44,320 nt of DNA from Comamonadaceae bacterium (GCA_947475685.1 CANJNC010000025.1:1-44320), one strand, 5' to 3'; numbered from the stretch's first letter, positions 7,903 through 17,165 are shown. Numbers and translations: made by a program. The notes: generated by a model not told the origin, from the letters alone.

Positions 7903-8898
7903 ATGAAAACACGCGCTGTTGTCTCAAGATGCTGGAGTTTGTCTCTCTTGATGCTTGGGTGCCTTGTGAGCTTGATGCCGCAGGCTTCTTGGGCTCAAAG
8001 TTGGCCCAATAAACCCATCAAATGGGTCATCCCCTACCCTCCTGGCGGGATCACGGACAGCGCCACTCGAATGGTGGTTCAAAAGGTCCAAGAACAAACG
8101 GCTTGGTCGATTGTGATCGACAACAAAGCCGGTGCCAACTCCATTTTGGGTGCAGAAATCGTTGCCCGATCTGCTGCGGATGGATACACTTTTTTAACGG
8201 TCATTGGAGCCCATGCGGCCAACGCAACGCTATACGCTGGGCGTTTGCCCTTTGATGTGGTCAAGAGTTTCAGCCCCGTGTCCTTGGTGGGCATTGCGCC
8301 CCTTTTGATGACGGCCAGTCCTCAACTGCCAGTCAAAGATGTGAAGGAACTCATTGCGTATGCCAAACAACATCCTGGCAAACTCTCCTTTGGGTCTTCA
8401 GGCGTGGGCGCAGCAGCCCATCTCACACAAGAACTTTTAAAGCAAGTCGCTGGCATTGACATGGTTCACGTCCCCTACAAGGGAACTGCCCCAGCTTTGA
8501 CCGACTTGATCTCAGGCAACATTCAAATCTTGACCGATACGCCAAGTGCTTTGATGCCACAAGTCAGAGCCGGCAAGATCAAAGCCTTGGCCGTCTTTTC
8601 TCCCAAACGAGTCGCAGGCACCATGGAGGTGCCCACCATTCAAGAAGCCGGAGGCCCAGCCATTGATGGCTCCACTTGGGTCTTATTCTTGGCTCCAGCC
8701 AATACTCCGAGCGAGATCGTCAACAAACTGTCCCAAGAAGTTGCCAAGGCTGTGCGCTCCAATGAAATGCTCGCTCGATTTGAGGGCTTAGGGATTGAGG
8801 CCGTGGGCTCCACACCTGAAGACGCCTCTAAGTTCTTGTCTGAAGAGATTTTGAAATGGGCCAAAGTCATCTCAAGTGCAAACGTCAAAGCAGAATAA
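7903..8898 (+). CDS. TctC/Bug family periplasmic binding protein
   Basis: 331 residues from the ATG at 7903, chosen because an AAAGG lies about eight bases upstream and because translation from there begins directly with a typical signal peptide (MKTRAVVSRCW, hydrophobic core, QASWA-QS cleavage). The frame is open further upstream, but that extension would bury the signal. Bug motifs: YPPGGITDSATR, VIDNKAGANSILGAE and VHVPYKGTAPALTDL. It converges on the minus-strand FAH-family gene, 79 bp away, with no clear terminator hairpin between. It is probably a carboxylate receptor; the ligand is unknown. Confidence 0.92.
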   Translation: MKTRAVVSRCWSLSLLMLGCLVSLMPQASWAQSWPNKPIKWVIPYPPGGITDSATRMVVQKVQEQTAWSIVIDNKAGANSILGAEIVARSAADGYTFLTVIGAHAANATLYAGRLPFDVVKSFSPVSLVGIAPLLMTASPQLPVKDVKELIAYAKQHPGKLSFGSSGVGAAAHLTQELLKQVAGIDMVHVPYKGTAPALTDLISGNIQILTDTPSALMPQVRAGKIKALAVFSPKRVAGTMEVPTIQEAGGPAIDGSTWVLFLAPANTPSEIVNKLSQEVAKAVRSNEMLARFEGLGIEAVGSTPEDASKFLSEEILKWAKVISSANVKAE

Positions 8899-8977
8899 GC
8901 CACTAGGCACCAAGACCTATAGACCCATAGACACAGGCCCCAAACCTAGGCAAAGCACAACCAACCAGATTGAGATT

Positions 8978-9862
8978 TTATTTCTCAGCCACAACGTGAA
9001 GATCCATCACGCCTATGCCCGTGATCGTGCCCCGCAAATGATCCCCATGGGCCAGTCTCGAAACGCCAGCAGGCGTGCCTGTGGTGATCAAGGTGCCAGG
9101 CAACAAGGTGCACACACTAGAGAGAAAACGAATTAAGTCTCTCAAGCCATTGATCATGTCAGCGGTATTGGCCTTCATGACATTGACCCCGTTTTGCTCC
9201 ACATCGATCAACAGCGCTTGAGGCTCTGCGATTTCATCTCGACTGACAATCCAAGGACCCACGCCACAAAATGTATCAAACCCTTTTCTGACGTTGCGTG
9301 TGTTTTGGCGACCAATGCCCCAAGGATCTCGAATACTGATGTCCCAACACATGGTGTAGCCAAAGACATGGTCCAGCGCGTTTTCAGCACTGACGTTCTT
9401 GGCGGTTTTACCAATCACGGCGCACAACTCACACTCAAAGTCGACGTGCTTGGAGATTTTTGGAAGGATCACGGTGCCGGAAGGCCCCACCAAAGAAGAG
9501 TTGGGTTTTAAAAAGATCTCTGCCATCAACTCGTCGGCTGAGAGGTGGGAGCGGTCACTAGAGCCCACGCGTCCGATCATCTCGGCCTGGTGGGCCTTGT
9601 AATTGGCAGCGGCCGCCCAAATGGCAGGAGGATTGTCAACCGGTACCAAGAGTTTGACGTCTGCCAACGCTAGAGAGGGGGCCTTCAAAGCCAGAGCGCG
9701 CGCATCCAAGGCAAGGCTTGGATTACTCAAGGCCGCGATTTGATCTTGCACGGAGGCACCCACCTTGACCGCTCCCATAGAAGCAAGCACTTGGTCCAAA
9801 GGATAAACGCGGTCAGCCTCAATGAGGCCCGTGGAGGAGTCGTTGTATCTGCAAATTTTCAT
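8978..9862 (-). CDS. Fumarylacetoacetate hydrolase (FAH) family enzyme
   Basis: 294 residues. The start has a clear AAGGAAAA ribosome site. An N-terminal linker domain precedes the FAH barrel: NYKAHQ (residues 87-92, with the catalytic-type His91), the metal-ligand pair FECE (Glu143, Glu145) and WDIS (Asp174), then TGTPAGV near the C-terminus. Family members cleave C-C bonds of acylpyruvates or hydrate/decarboxylate 2-oxo-4-enoates in ring-cleavage pathways, using Mg2+ or Mn2+. It is the last gene of the long minus-strand catabolic run, 11 bp after a Bug receptor gene, and fits a late step in degradation of a ring or beta-diketone compound. The exact reaction cannot be named. Confidence 0.9.
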   Translation of the reverse strand: MKICRYNDSSTGLIEADRVYPLDQVLASMGAVKVGASVQDQIAALSNPSLALDARALALKAPSLALADVKLLVPVDNPPAIWAAAANYKAHQAEMIGRVGSSDRSHLSADELMAEIFLKPNSSLVGPSGTVILPKISKHVDFECELCAVIGKTAKNVSAENALDHVFGYTMCWDISIRDPWGIGRQNTRNVRKGFDTFCGVGPWIVSRDEIAEPQALLIDVEQNGVNVMKANTADMINGLRDLIRFLSSVCTLLPGTLITTGTPAGVSRLAHGDHLRGTITGIGVMDLHVVAEK

Positions 9863-9873
9863 TTTAATTTTCC

Positions 9874-10860
9874 TTAATCAGTGGGTTCAATTTTAGCGGT
9901 CTTGACCAAGCGGCCAGCAATGTCAATGTCCCTTTTAATTTGAGCGGCAAACTCCTCAGGGGAGTTCCCGATCAAATCAAAACCATCGCCCGAGGCCTTT
10001 GCCCGAAGCTCAGTCACCCCAAGACCTTTCACAACGAAGGCGCTTAGTTTTTCCAATATCGATTTAGGCAAACCGGGTGGTGTAAAAAGGGCTGTCCAAG
10101 TGGGAGGGGGCTCAAAATTGGGCATGAGCTCAGTGACTGTGGGCACATCGGGAAACATCTCCAAGCGCTTTTGTCCCGCCGAAGCAATCAAGCGCAAACG
10201 CCCCGCTTTCACATGAGGTGCCACCATGGAGATGATGCCAATGGTCATGGGCACCTCACCTGAGATGACATCGGTGATCAGTCGATTGTCGTTGTAGGGC
10301 ACGTGAAGCAATTGGGTGCCCGTGATGCTTGCAAAATTAGCTCCTGCAAAATGCCCTTGTGTGCCAATGCCCGTGGTGCTGTAGGAGAGTTTGCCTGCAT
10401 GGGACTTTGCATACTCAACCAAGTCTGGGATGCTTTTCGATGCAAATGAAGGATTGACCGCAAAGACCAAAGAAGTGCGCCAAAGCGCACTGACTGGGGT
10501 CAAATCAAGCAATGGATCGATCGGCTCAGATTTGGAGAGAAAGCGCCTGGTGACAGGGACGTTTTGCGAGGCCAGCAGCAAGGTGTAGCCATCGGCTGGC
10601 GCACGTCTGGCCGCCTCAACCGCCACCAAACCACCAGAGCCACCTCGGTTCTCCACCACAATGGGTTGGCCCATGGCCAAAGAAATACTGCCCAAAATTT
10701 GTCTAGAAAATACATCCCCTCCATTGCCTGCCACGTACTCAGAGATCACTCGAACAGGCTTGCTTGGGTAATTTTGCGCTTGTGCTTGTGCTTGCACCCC
10801 ACGCACACAAAAAGCAGCGCACAGCAACACAAGCAATGGAGTCAATTTAGAGGAAAACAT
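9874..10860 (-). CDS. TctC/Bug family periplasmic binding protein
   Basis: 328 residues with a signal peptide (core LLVLLCAAFCV, cleavage in the repeated AQAQAQ stretch near residue 28). The ligand loop is divergent: SEYVAGNGGDVFSR instead of the usual FPPGGxxDxxAR. The later blocks VVENRGGSGG and LLHVPYNDNRLITDVISGE are recognisable, with YND replacing YKG. This receptor is therefore likely to see a different ligand from the others in the window. It sits 11 bp before the FAH-family gene, linking uptake and catabolism. No Shine-Dalgarno sequence is obvious. Confidence 0.88.
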   Translation of the reverse strand: MFSSKLTPLLVLLCAAFCVRGVQAQAQAQNYPSKPVRVISEYVAGNGGDVFSRQILGSISLAMGQPIVVENRGGSGGLVAVEAARRAPADGYTLLLASQNVPVTRRFLSKSEPIDPLLDLTPVSALWRTSLVFAVNPSFASKSIPDLVEYAKSHAGKLSYSTTGIGTQGHFAGANFASITGTQLLHVPYNDNRLITDVISGEVPMTIGIISMVAPHVKAGRLRLIASAGQKRLEMFPDVPTVTELMPNFEPPPTWTALFTPPGLPKSILEKLSAFVVKGLGVTELRAKASGDGFDLIGNSPEEFAAQIKRDIDIAGRLVKTAKIEPTD

Positions 10861-11079
10861 TTACGCACCGATCAAAATAAACGCATTGGACATGAAGCTC
10901 AGCATGTGCTTGTAAAAAAAACCAATGAGGACACATCTAAAACCATGGGTTTCAAGCAAAGGAAGGATCATCCCATACTTTTCACACGGATGAATTAGGG
11001 TTAGAACTTAAAAATACCCCTCTTAAAGACTGGATCGATTTTCTTTGATAAAGCGGCCAACAAGAACGTGGTGAGGGGA

Positions 11080-11862
11080 TCAATATTTTTCCGCCAACAA
11101 GCCCATGCCGGGTAGTGGATCTTTGATGCCCACGCGCCTGAGGGCCAGCCAATAGGTGGCCACATTCACACCGATCAAGGGTTTGGCAAATTTTTGTTCG
11201 ATCTCCTGCGTCATGGCAGACACGGGCAAATTGGTGCCCACGTGAATCAAAACTTCCGCTTGTGAGCGGTTGACCGCTTCAAAGCCCTCCATGACTTGAG
11301 CATGCGTGAAACGCGCCACGGCAGTGGGCCCTGTTGACTTCAGACCATGCGTACTCACCACGTCATAGCCACACGCTGAAAAAAAGGCAGCAATCATTTC
11401 ATCTGCCGGGGGCCAATAGGGGGTCAATATCGAAATTCTTTTGGGGTTTCCAATGGCTTGCAAACCCGCCAAGACCGCCCGAGAAGGCGTGATGAAGGGG
11501 ATGCCGCACAAGGCCTCCAATCGACGCTCCTCGTTCAATGCGATTTCACCATCACCTCTAAAGGAATGAATGGAGTGTCCGTGAGCGACCACATGGGGCT
11601 CACACAAGAGCACCGACTCCAGCGCGTCCTCCAAATCGCCTTTTTCTGTCTCCAAGGCCTTTTTATACTCCTTTTGATCGTCATAAGGCCTGGGTGGCAA
11701 ACGCATGCGAGTCACGTGATTGGTGACCCCAACGGGTCGCATCGCCTCCATTTCGGGTTGCACGATGGTGTTGGTCGCAGGCACGACCACGGCCACTTTG
11801 GCCCTGTAGGCCATGGTATCGAGCGAGGGGGCATGCTGAATGGCGTGTTCGGCGTTAGACAT
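11080..11862 (-). CDS. Asp/Glu racemase superfamily protein, maleate isomerase/arylmalonate decarboxylase-like
   Basis: 260 residues; a start at Met17 (MAYRAKVAVVVPATN) is also possible. The opening VVVPATNTIVQPEM and the later ILTPYWPPADEMIAAFF match the maleate cis-trans isomerase branch of the superfamily. In that branch two Cys residues, one in each half, do the chemistry. By position they should fall in VVAHGHSIHSFRG (around residue 95) and LIHVGTNLP (around residue 209), and both read Gly; the three Cys present (87, 119, 164) are elsewhere. It is thus probably not a cofactor-free isomerase of the standard type. It lies downstream of a Bug receptor in the catabolic run, with a 219-bp gap to the next Bug gene. 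Confidence 0.83.
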   Translation of the reverse strand: MSNAEHAIQHAPSLDTMAYRAKVAVVVPATNTIVQPEMEAMRPVGVTNHVTRMRLPPRPYDDQKEYKKALETEKGDLEDALESVLLCEPHVVAHGHSIHSFRGDGEIALNEERRLEALCGIPFITPSRAVLAGLQAIGNPKRISILTPYWPPADEMIAAFFSACGYDVVSTHGLKSTGPTAVARFTHAQVMEGFEAVNRSQAEVLIHVGTNLPVSAMTQEIEQKFAKPLIGVNVATYWLALRRVGIKDPLPGMGLLAEKY

Positions 11863-11906
11863 GGGTGCTCTCCAACTGTTTGGGTGATTTGGTTTGATGA
11901 AAGGAT

Positions 11907-12929
11907 TTATTCAATTTTTAAATTGCTGGCTTTGGCCGCTTCAGCCCAAATCACAATATCCGAATTGAGCACTTCTGCAAACTGACTGGGCGTGTTGCCT
12001 ATGGGGTCCACCCCCATTTGGAGCAGCTTGGTCTGGGTCTCCGTTTGCATGACCGCGTCTTTCAAGACCGCGGCCAATTTATTCACAATGGCAGCGGGCG
12101 TCGCGGCGGGCGCAACGATGCCGTTCCAAGTCAATGTTTTAAAACCAGGAAACCCTGATTCTGAAAAGGTGGGTACGCTTGGCAACTGGCGTGCGCGCAA
12201 ATCACTGGAGACGCCCACGATATGGATCAAGCCCCCATTGGCATGCGAGGCGAGTTCAGAGAGGTTGCCAAAATACATTTGAACTTGCCCGCCCAAGAGG
12301 TCGGCAACCGCTGGACCACCGCCCTTGTAGCTGATGTGGGTCATCTCAAGATTGGCACGTTTGACAAAAAGTGCCGCCGACAAGTGAGACACACTGCCTG
12401 ATCCGCCTGAGGCGTAATTGAGCTTTCCTGGGTTGGCTTTTGCATACGCAATGAACTCACGCAAGTTGCTCACAGGCACCGACTTGCTGATGGCCATCAC
12501 AAATGGATTGGAGCCCACAATGCTGATTGGAATGAAGTCCTTTTTGGGCTCGTAGTTGGTTTTGGTAATGGCTGGCAGAATGGCCAAAACAGGCATTGCG
12601 GCCATGAGCAAGGTGTAACCATCTGGCAAAGACTTGGAGACAAAGTCGGCCGCGATCGCTCCGTTGGCACCGGCCTTGTTCTCCACAATGACCGATTGCT
12701 CCAAAGCATGACTGAGTCTCTCGGCCGTGATGCGCGCAATGGCGTCGGTGTTTCCGCCCGGGGCAAAGGGCACGATGATTTTAATTTGCCGCTGCGGCCA
12801 AGAGCTCGAAGAGGCTGTTTGCGCATGGGACAAAGACAGTTGAGCAAGAAAGAGGCCAGCTAGAGCAAAGGCGCAAAGCCGAATGTGAAACCGTCTAGAG
12901 GAGAAATTCAGTGCGTTCATTGAGTTCAT
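11907..12929 (-). CDS. TctC/Bug family periplasmic binding protein
   Basis: 340 residues. Three Met codons lie within the first four residues and beyond; the first has an AGGA about ten bases upstream. The signal peptide has an extended n-region (SSRRFHIRL), a hydrophobic core LCAFALAGLFLA and a likely cleavage near SHAQT. Bug motifs: VPFAPGGNTDAIAR, VVENKAGANGAIA and MTHISYKGGGPAVADLLGG. It lies between the FAD monooxygenase (50 bp) and the racemase-family gene (44 bp) in the catabolic run, so it likely captures that pathway's substrate. Confidence 0.93.
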   Translation of the reverse strand: MNSMNALNFSSRRFHIRLCAFALAGLFLAQLSLSHAQTASSSSWPQRQIKIIVPFAPGGNTDAIARITAERLSHALEQSVIVENKAGANGAIAADFVSKSLPDGYTLLMAAMPVLAILPAITKTNYEPKKDFIPISIVGSNPFVMAISKSVPVSNLREFIAYAKANPGKLNYASGGSGSVSHLSAALFVKRANLEMTHISYKGGGPAVADLLGGQVQMYFGNLSELASHANGGLIHIVGVSSDLRARQLPSVPTFSESGFPGFKTLTWNGIVAPAATPAAIVNKLAAVLKDAVMQTETQTKLLQMGVDPIGNTPSQFAEVLNSDIVIWAEAAKASNLKIE

Positions 12930-12979
12930 TGAGTAGTGTTCCTGGAAAAAAATGATTCTTCGTTATGCCTGCGATTGAA

Positions 12980-14191
12980 CTAGCAAATTGAGTTTGCTTT
13001 TTTAATGCTGTTGATCATTGAGGAGACCAGCAAATACTCACGACGAGAAGTTTCACTGGCATTGATTTTTCTCAATTGCGCAAAACGTTCTTGCCTGATT
13101 TTTGGATCAGCTTCCTCAAGATTGTGCTTATTTTTAATCGAAATCTCTTGAACATATTCCATGTTCACGCTCTTTCTCTGTCGCTCATACAAATTGAGCA
13201 ACTCGCAACTCTCTCCTTGGACAATCACGCGTGCGAGTTTGTCCGACAAGTTCATGGCGTCGTGAATGCCACTGTTTAAACCAAACCCGCCCAAGGGATT
13301 GTTCACATGCGCAGAGTCACCAGCGAGCAGCACACGCTCAGACCTGAACCGATTGGCCACCCGTTGATGCACACGGTAAACACTTTGATGCACGATCGGA
13401 TAAACAACATCGGCTGGCGTTTGAAGAACGCGTTGAAACACCGAGTTGGCATATTGAGGATCCAAAACTTCCTCATCGGTGTGAGCTTGCCCAACGGGGA
13501 TGGTCATGCGCCATAGACCTGGGGGTCCTAGATCAGGCATGCGAAAAAATGCAACCCATTGCTCGGGGTCACTGACATAGGCATTGTCGGCGTAGCCCAA
13601 GTGCGAGAAGTCATGGGTCGTGCTCACCACACTGTAGCGCTCAGGCCAGGTATAACCATCAAACTCAATGCCCGCAGACTTTCTGACCGGACTTTTCCCA
13701 CCATCTGCACCAATCACCCACTGCGCCAGCAACTCAACCTCTTGTTCTTGGTGTTTGACACGAACGCTCACGTGCTCAGGGCTTTGTGTGAGGCCGATGA
13801 ATTCATGAGAAAACAAGACTTGCGCGTTTGAATAGGCCGTCAACTTCTCTAGCAAAATAGGAGTTAGCCGATGCTGCTCCAAGTGAAGCCTAAATGGATA
13901 CGGTGTGTCGTCTTGCAAAATGGACATGTCCCACTCTGCAATCAAGCCCTCTTGCAAATCTCGACTCTGCCATACAGGCACCTTCAAGCCAATTTGCATC
14001 ATCGCATCGGTCACGCCAAGAGGCGCCAACATCTCCAAGGTCGGGGGGTGAAACGTCCCCGCCCTTAAGTCAAGGGTCGTGCTGTGCTCGAGTTCAAGCA
14101 CACAGACTTGCACCCCTTGACGGGCCAAGTCCAAGGCGCACAAAAGCCCCACAGGCCCAGCGCCCACAACGATCACTTGATGGATATTCAT
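12980..14191 (-). CDS. FAD-dependent aromatic monooxygenase (FAD_binding_3/UbiH-MhpA-like)
   Basis: 403 residues, matching single-component class A flavin hydroxylases. The FAD dinucleotide motif GAGPVG is at residues 10-15, the DG motif VIGADGGKSPVRK lies mid-protein, and the second FAD motif LLAGDSAHVNNPLGGFGLN is in the C-terminal half. These enzymes use NAD(P)H and O2 to hydroxylate an activated aromatic or heteroaromatic ring. It is 13 bp downstream of the acyl-CoA dehydrogenase gene. In the pathway it would prepare a ring for cleavage or perform oxidative removal of a substituent. The substrate is not identifiable. Confidence 0.92.
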   Translation of the reverse strand: MNIHQVIVVGAGPVGLLCALDLARQGVQVCVLELEHSTTLDLRAGTFHPPTLEMLAPLGVTDAMMQIGLKVPVWQSRDLQEGLIAEWDMSILQDDTPYPFRLHLEQHRLTPILLEKLTAYSNAQVLFSHEFIGLTQSPEHVSVRVKHQEQEVELLAQWVIGADGGKSPVRKSAGIEFDGYTWPERYSVVSTTHDFSHLGYADNAYVSDPEQWVAFFRMPDLGPPGLWRMTIPVGQAHTDEEVLDPQYANSVFQRVLQTPADVVYPIVHQSVYRVHQRVANRFRSERVLLAGDSAHVNNPLGGFGLNSGIHDAMNLSDKLARVIVQGESCELLNLYERQRKSVNMEYVQEISIKNKHNLEEADPKIRQERFAQLRKINASETSRREYLLVSSMINSIKKANSIC

Positions 14192-14204
14192 AGTCTTGAA
14201 AGCC

Positions 14205-15374
14205 TCAATAAGAACGGGGCATGCCCAAGATGTGTTCGCCCAAATAAGACAAAATCAAATTGGTCGAAATGGGAGCGACTTGGTAGAGTCTGGTTTCCCT
14301 GAACTTTCTCTCCACATCGTATTCAGCCGCAAAGCCAAAACCCCCATGGGTCTGCAAACACACATTGGCCGCTTCCCAAGAGGCGTCTGCGGCAAGCAAT
14401 TTGGCCATGTTGGCCTCAGCGCCACAATTGACCCCGGCATCAAACATGGCACACGCGTTGTAGCGCATGAGGCTGGCCGCCTCAACATTGACGTATGCGC
14501 GTGCGATGGGGAATTGAACGCCTTGGTTTTTTCCAATCGGTCGATCAAACACCACGCGCTCATTGGCATAGGCAGTGGCTTTTTCAATGAACCAATACCC
14601 ATCTCCCACACACTCTGCAGCGATCAAAATACGCTCCGCATTCAAGCCATCCAAAATGTATTTGAGCCCCAAGCCCTCTTCACCGATGCGGTTTTCAACG
14701 GGGATCTCTAAACCATCGATGAAAATTTCATTGGTTTCATGATTGACCATGTTGCGTATGGGCCTGACGGTGATGCTTTTGCCAACCGCGTCGCGCAGAT
14801 CCACCAAGAACACGGAAAGTCCCTCGGTTTTTTTCTTCACCTCAGCCAAGGGTGTTGTGCGTGCCAAGAGCAGCATGTAGTCCGAGTGTTGCAACCTAGA
14901 CGTCCAGACCTTTTGACCATTGACCACGTAATGGTCTCCCTTTCTTGTGGCCGTGGTCTTGAGTTTGGTGGTGTCACTGCCCGTCGTGGGCTCGGTGACT
15001 GCCATGGCCTGCATTCTGAGCTCGCCACTGGCGATGCGAGGCAACAACTCGCTCTTTTGTGCCTGCGTGCCATGCCGAACAACGCAGCCCATCACATACA
15101 TTTGTCCATGGCATGCACCGGAGTTGCCCCCTGCGCGATTGATTTCCTCCATCACCACGCTGGCTTCTACCATCGACAAATTGGAGCCCCCATACTCCTC
15201 GGGTATCAGGGCACTTAGCCAACCGGCCTGGGTCAAGGCATCGACGAATTTCTCGGGGAATGCCCTTTTTTCGTCCAAGTCTTGCCAATAGCGCGAGTCA
15301 AACTGAGAAACCACTTGGCGAACACCGTCCCTTAAATCAGAGAAATCATATTGTGGATTGCGATTTTTAAACAT
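14205..15374 (-). CDS. Acyl-CoA dehydrogenase
   Basis: 389 residues with the full three-domain ACAD layout: helical N-domain, beta-domain motifs MAVTEPTTGSD (FAD/substrate contact) and VWTSR (about 156-160), and C-terminal helices with HGGFGFAAEYDVERKFR. The C-terminal catalytic Glu position of medium-chain ACADs (YEGT) reads VAPIST, so that base is absent. A Glu at 247 in LNAERIL occupies the isovaleryl-/long-chain-ACAD position and is the likely base. It uses FAD and passes electrons to ETF. It is followed after 13 bp by the FAD monooxygenase gene and is part of the CoA-dependent arm of the catabolic run. Confidence 0.93.
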   Translation of the reverse strand: MFKNRNPQYDFSDLRDGVRQVVSQFDSRYWQDLDEKRAFPEKFVDALTQAGWLSALIPEEYGGSNLSMVEASVVMEEINRAGGNSGACHGQMYVMGCVVRHGTQAQKSELLPRIASGELRMQAMAVTEPTTGSDTTKLKTTATRKGDHYVVNGQKVWTSRLQHSDYMLLLARTTPLAEVKKKTEGLSVFLVDLRDAVGKSITVRPIRNMVNHETNEIFIDGLEIPVENRIGEEGLGLKYILDGLNAERILIAAECVGDGYWFIEKATAYANERVVFDRPIGKNQGVQFPIARAYVNVEAASLMRYNACAMFDAGVNCGAEANMAKLLAADASWEAANVCLQTHGGFGFAAEYDVERKFRETRLYQVAPISTNLILSYLGEHILGMPRSY

Positions 15375-15453
15375 ATCTTTGAAGTGTATTTGAGGGATTT
15401 AAATTCTTTTTAAATGCAGAGCGCTTTAAGCGCTCTTACAGAGGTCGAGAAGT

Positions 15454-16224
15454 TTAAGCAAACATCTGTCCGCCATCCACATTGATCACACTGCCCGTCA
15501 AATAACTTGACAAAGGTGAGCAACAAAAGGTGGTCAAGTCTGCGATTTCTTGAGGCTCAGCCATTCGCCCAAAAGGCATTTGAGTGGTCAACTCCATCCA
15601 ACGCTCAGGATCGGAAAATTTCTGCGCTGCTTGCGCTCTGAGCATGCCCTCCATGCGCTCGCTTTTCGTGGGGGAGGGGTTGATGCCAAAGACTCGAACA
15701 CCCGACGCTTGCGAGGAAGAGCCCAAGGCTTGGGTAAACGCAATCAAGGCGGCATTGGCCGTGGAGCCACAAATATAGGCGTTTCTAGGCGCAGCACCGG
15801 CCATGCCAATGATGTTGGCAATGACGCCCCTCTTTTTGCTTTGCATCAAAGGCAAGACCTCGCGGGTTAAATTGATATAACCAAAAAGCTTCAACTCCCA
15901 AGACTGCCTCCACTTCTCCTCGTCCACGTCCAACAAATTGCCCCCTGGAATAGCGCCCGCATTGTTGATCAAAATGTCAATGTCTTGGCCATGCGCGGCC
16001 AAAGTTTTGGCCGCTCCGCTCTGTGCCAAGTCCAGTGCGATGCTGTGCGCTTTAATCCCCGTTTCCGACAAAACACGCTCACACGCCGCATCAAGCGAAG
16101 CCTGGGTGCGAGAGACCAAGGTCGGAATGGCACCCTCTCTCGCAAAGGACAAGGCAATGGCCAAGCCAATGCCTTTGGAGCCACCGGTCACCATGACTTG
16201 TTTGTCTTTAAGCTTTAAATCCAT
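15454..16224 (-). CDS. Short-chain dehydrogenase/reductase lacking the active-site Lys
   Basis: 256 residues. The cofactor motif VTGGSKGIG (residues 12-20) and NNAG (87-90) are intact, and the C-terminus ends LTGSVINVDGG. The active-site block reads PRNAY150-ICGSTANAAL: the Tyr is present but the Lys four residues later is Ser154, and the segment seems to carry an insertion before the helix. The catalytic Ser strand (NIIGMAG) also lacks the usual Ser. Either chemistry is altered or the cofactor-binding role of Lys is served by another residue. It lies 79 bp downstream of nothing else but the deacetylase-family gene (37 bp), inside the catabolic run. Confidence 0.88.
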   Translation of the reverse strand: MDLKLKDKQVMVTGGSKGIGLAIALSFAREGAIPTLVSRTQASLDAACERVLSETGIKAHSIALDLAQSGAAKTLAAHGQDIDILINNAGAIPGGNLLDVDEEKWRQSWELKLFGYINLTREVLPLMQSKKRGVIANIIGMAGAAPRNAYICGSTANAALIAFTQALGSSSQASGVRVFGINPSPTKSERMEGMLRAQAAQKFSDPERWMELTTQMPFGRMAEPQEIADLTTFCCSPLSSYLTGSVINVDGGQMFA

Positions 16225-16261
16225 ACCAATACTTTCAAAGTTAATTCAAAAAAATCAAGGC

Positions 16262-17134
16262 TCAAGGACTCGGCACTTGAGCAACAAACCATTGAGCGAT
16301 GTCTTGACCTTGGAGAAAACAAACCTCTGGCTCGTCCATCAACAAATCAAGCATGCGCTCAAACGATCCAAATCGATGTGGCACGCCGATTAAATGGGGA
16401 TGCAGTCCGATGGCCAAAACACGGGGTCGCTTTTGAGCTTCCCTTTTGAACAGCGCCAAGGTGCTTTTGAGCCTGTCGTACATCTCATTGGAGGAATGCT
16501 TCTCTACGGCGTAAATGATGGAGTCGTTGATCTCTAAGTTATAGGGCAAGCTCAGCAAGGGGCCTTCTTGTGTTGTCATCCAATTGGGCACATCGTCCAC
16601 GACCCAATCAAACACATACTCAATGCCCGCTGCTTTCAAGGTCTCTGGTGTGGTGTGGCTCTCGCGCAGTCCTGGCCCCAACCACCCCTTGGGACGATGA
16701 CCGGTGAAGGCTTCAATCATATTGAGTGCTGTGTTCACAACCTCGCCTTCGGCCCCCGCATGGTTGAGTGATTTTTGATGAACACCGTGACCAATGAACT
16801 CCCAATGGGCATCTTTCATCGCTTTTGCCGCTTGGGGGTATGCATCAATCACACTCGCGTTGAAACTGGTTGAGGCCGTTAGACTCCGCTCAGTGATGGC
16901 CTCAATGATGCGCGGCAAACCACAACGCATGCCGTAATCCACCCAACTGAAATTGGGTACATCTGGCACAGTCTCTTTTCCATGAGGGGGCGTGATGATG
17001 GTTCTGGGCATGGGCGCATCAAACTCCCAGTGCTCCACATTGACCACCAAATGAACCATGATCGAGCCAGCCTCATGGGGCTTTAATGCTGGGCCATCGT
17101 TAGAGAAGCGATAAGGAATTCTTGGATTTGCCAT
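16262..17134 (-). CDS. Polysaccharide deacetylase (NodB)-family hydrolase, allantoinase-like branch
   Basis: 290 residues. The fold markers of the cytosolic NodB branch that contains PuuE-type allantoinase are visible: VNVEHWE near residue 31 in place of TFDDG, TSFNASV (beta-strand 3), the metal-His motif GHGVHQKS (about residues 134-141), WLGPGLRE and the C-terminal IGLHPHLIG. There is no signal peptide, so it does not act on cell-wall polymers; cytosolic members hydrolyse C-N bonds of cyclic amides or N-formyl groups. Together with the amidase in the same run this favours an N-containing substrate. It lies 31 bp after the ABC ATPase gene. Confidence 0.87.
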   Translation of the reverse strand: MANPRIPYRFSNDGPALKPHEAGSIMVHLVVNVEHWEFDAPMPRTIITPPHGKETVPDVPNFSWVDYGMRCGLPRIIEAITERSLTASTSFNASVIDAYPQAAKAMKDAHWEFIGHGVHQKSLNHAGAEGEVVNTALNMIEAFTGHRPKGWLGPGLRESHTTPETLKAAGIEYVFDWVVDDVPNWMTTQEGPLLSLPYNLEINDSIIYAVEKHSSNEMYDRLKSTLALFKREAQKRPRVLAIGLHPHLIGVPHRFGSFERMLDLLMDEPEVCFLQGQDIAQWFVAQVPSP

Positions 17135-17165
17135 GATGGTGTGTGTACAAGGATGAGGCAGGGGT

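Noticed and set aside
10564..10998. 144-codon plus-strand frame opposite a Bug gene
   Set aside because: Lies almost wholly antisense to a well-supported Bug receptor and has no recognisable motif.
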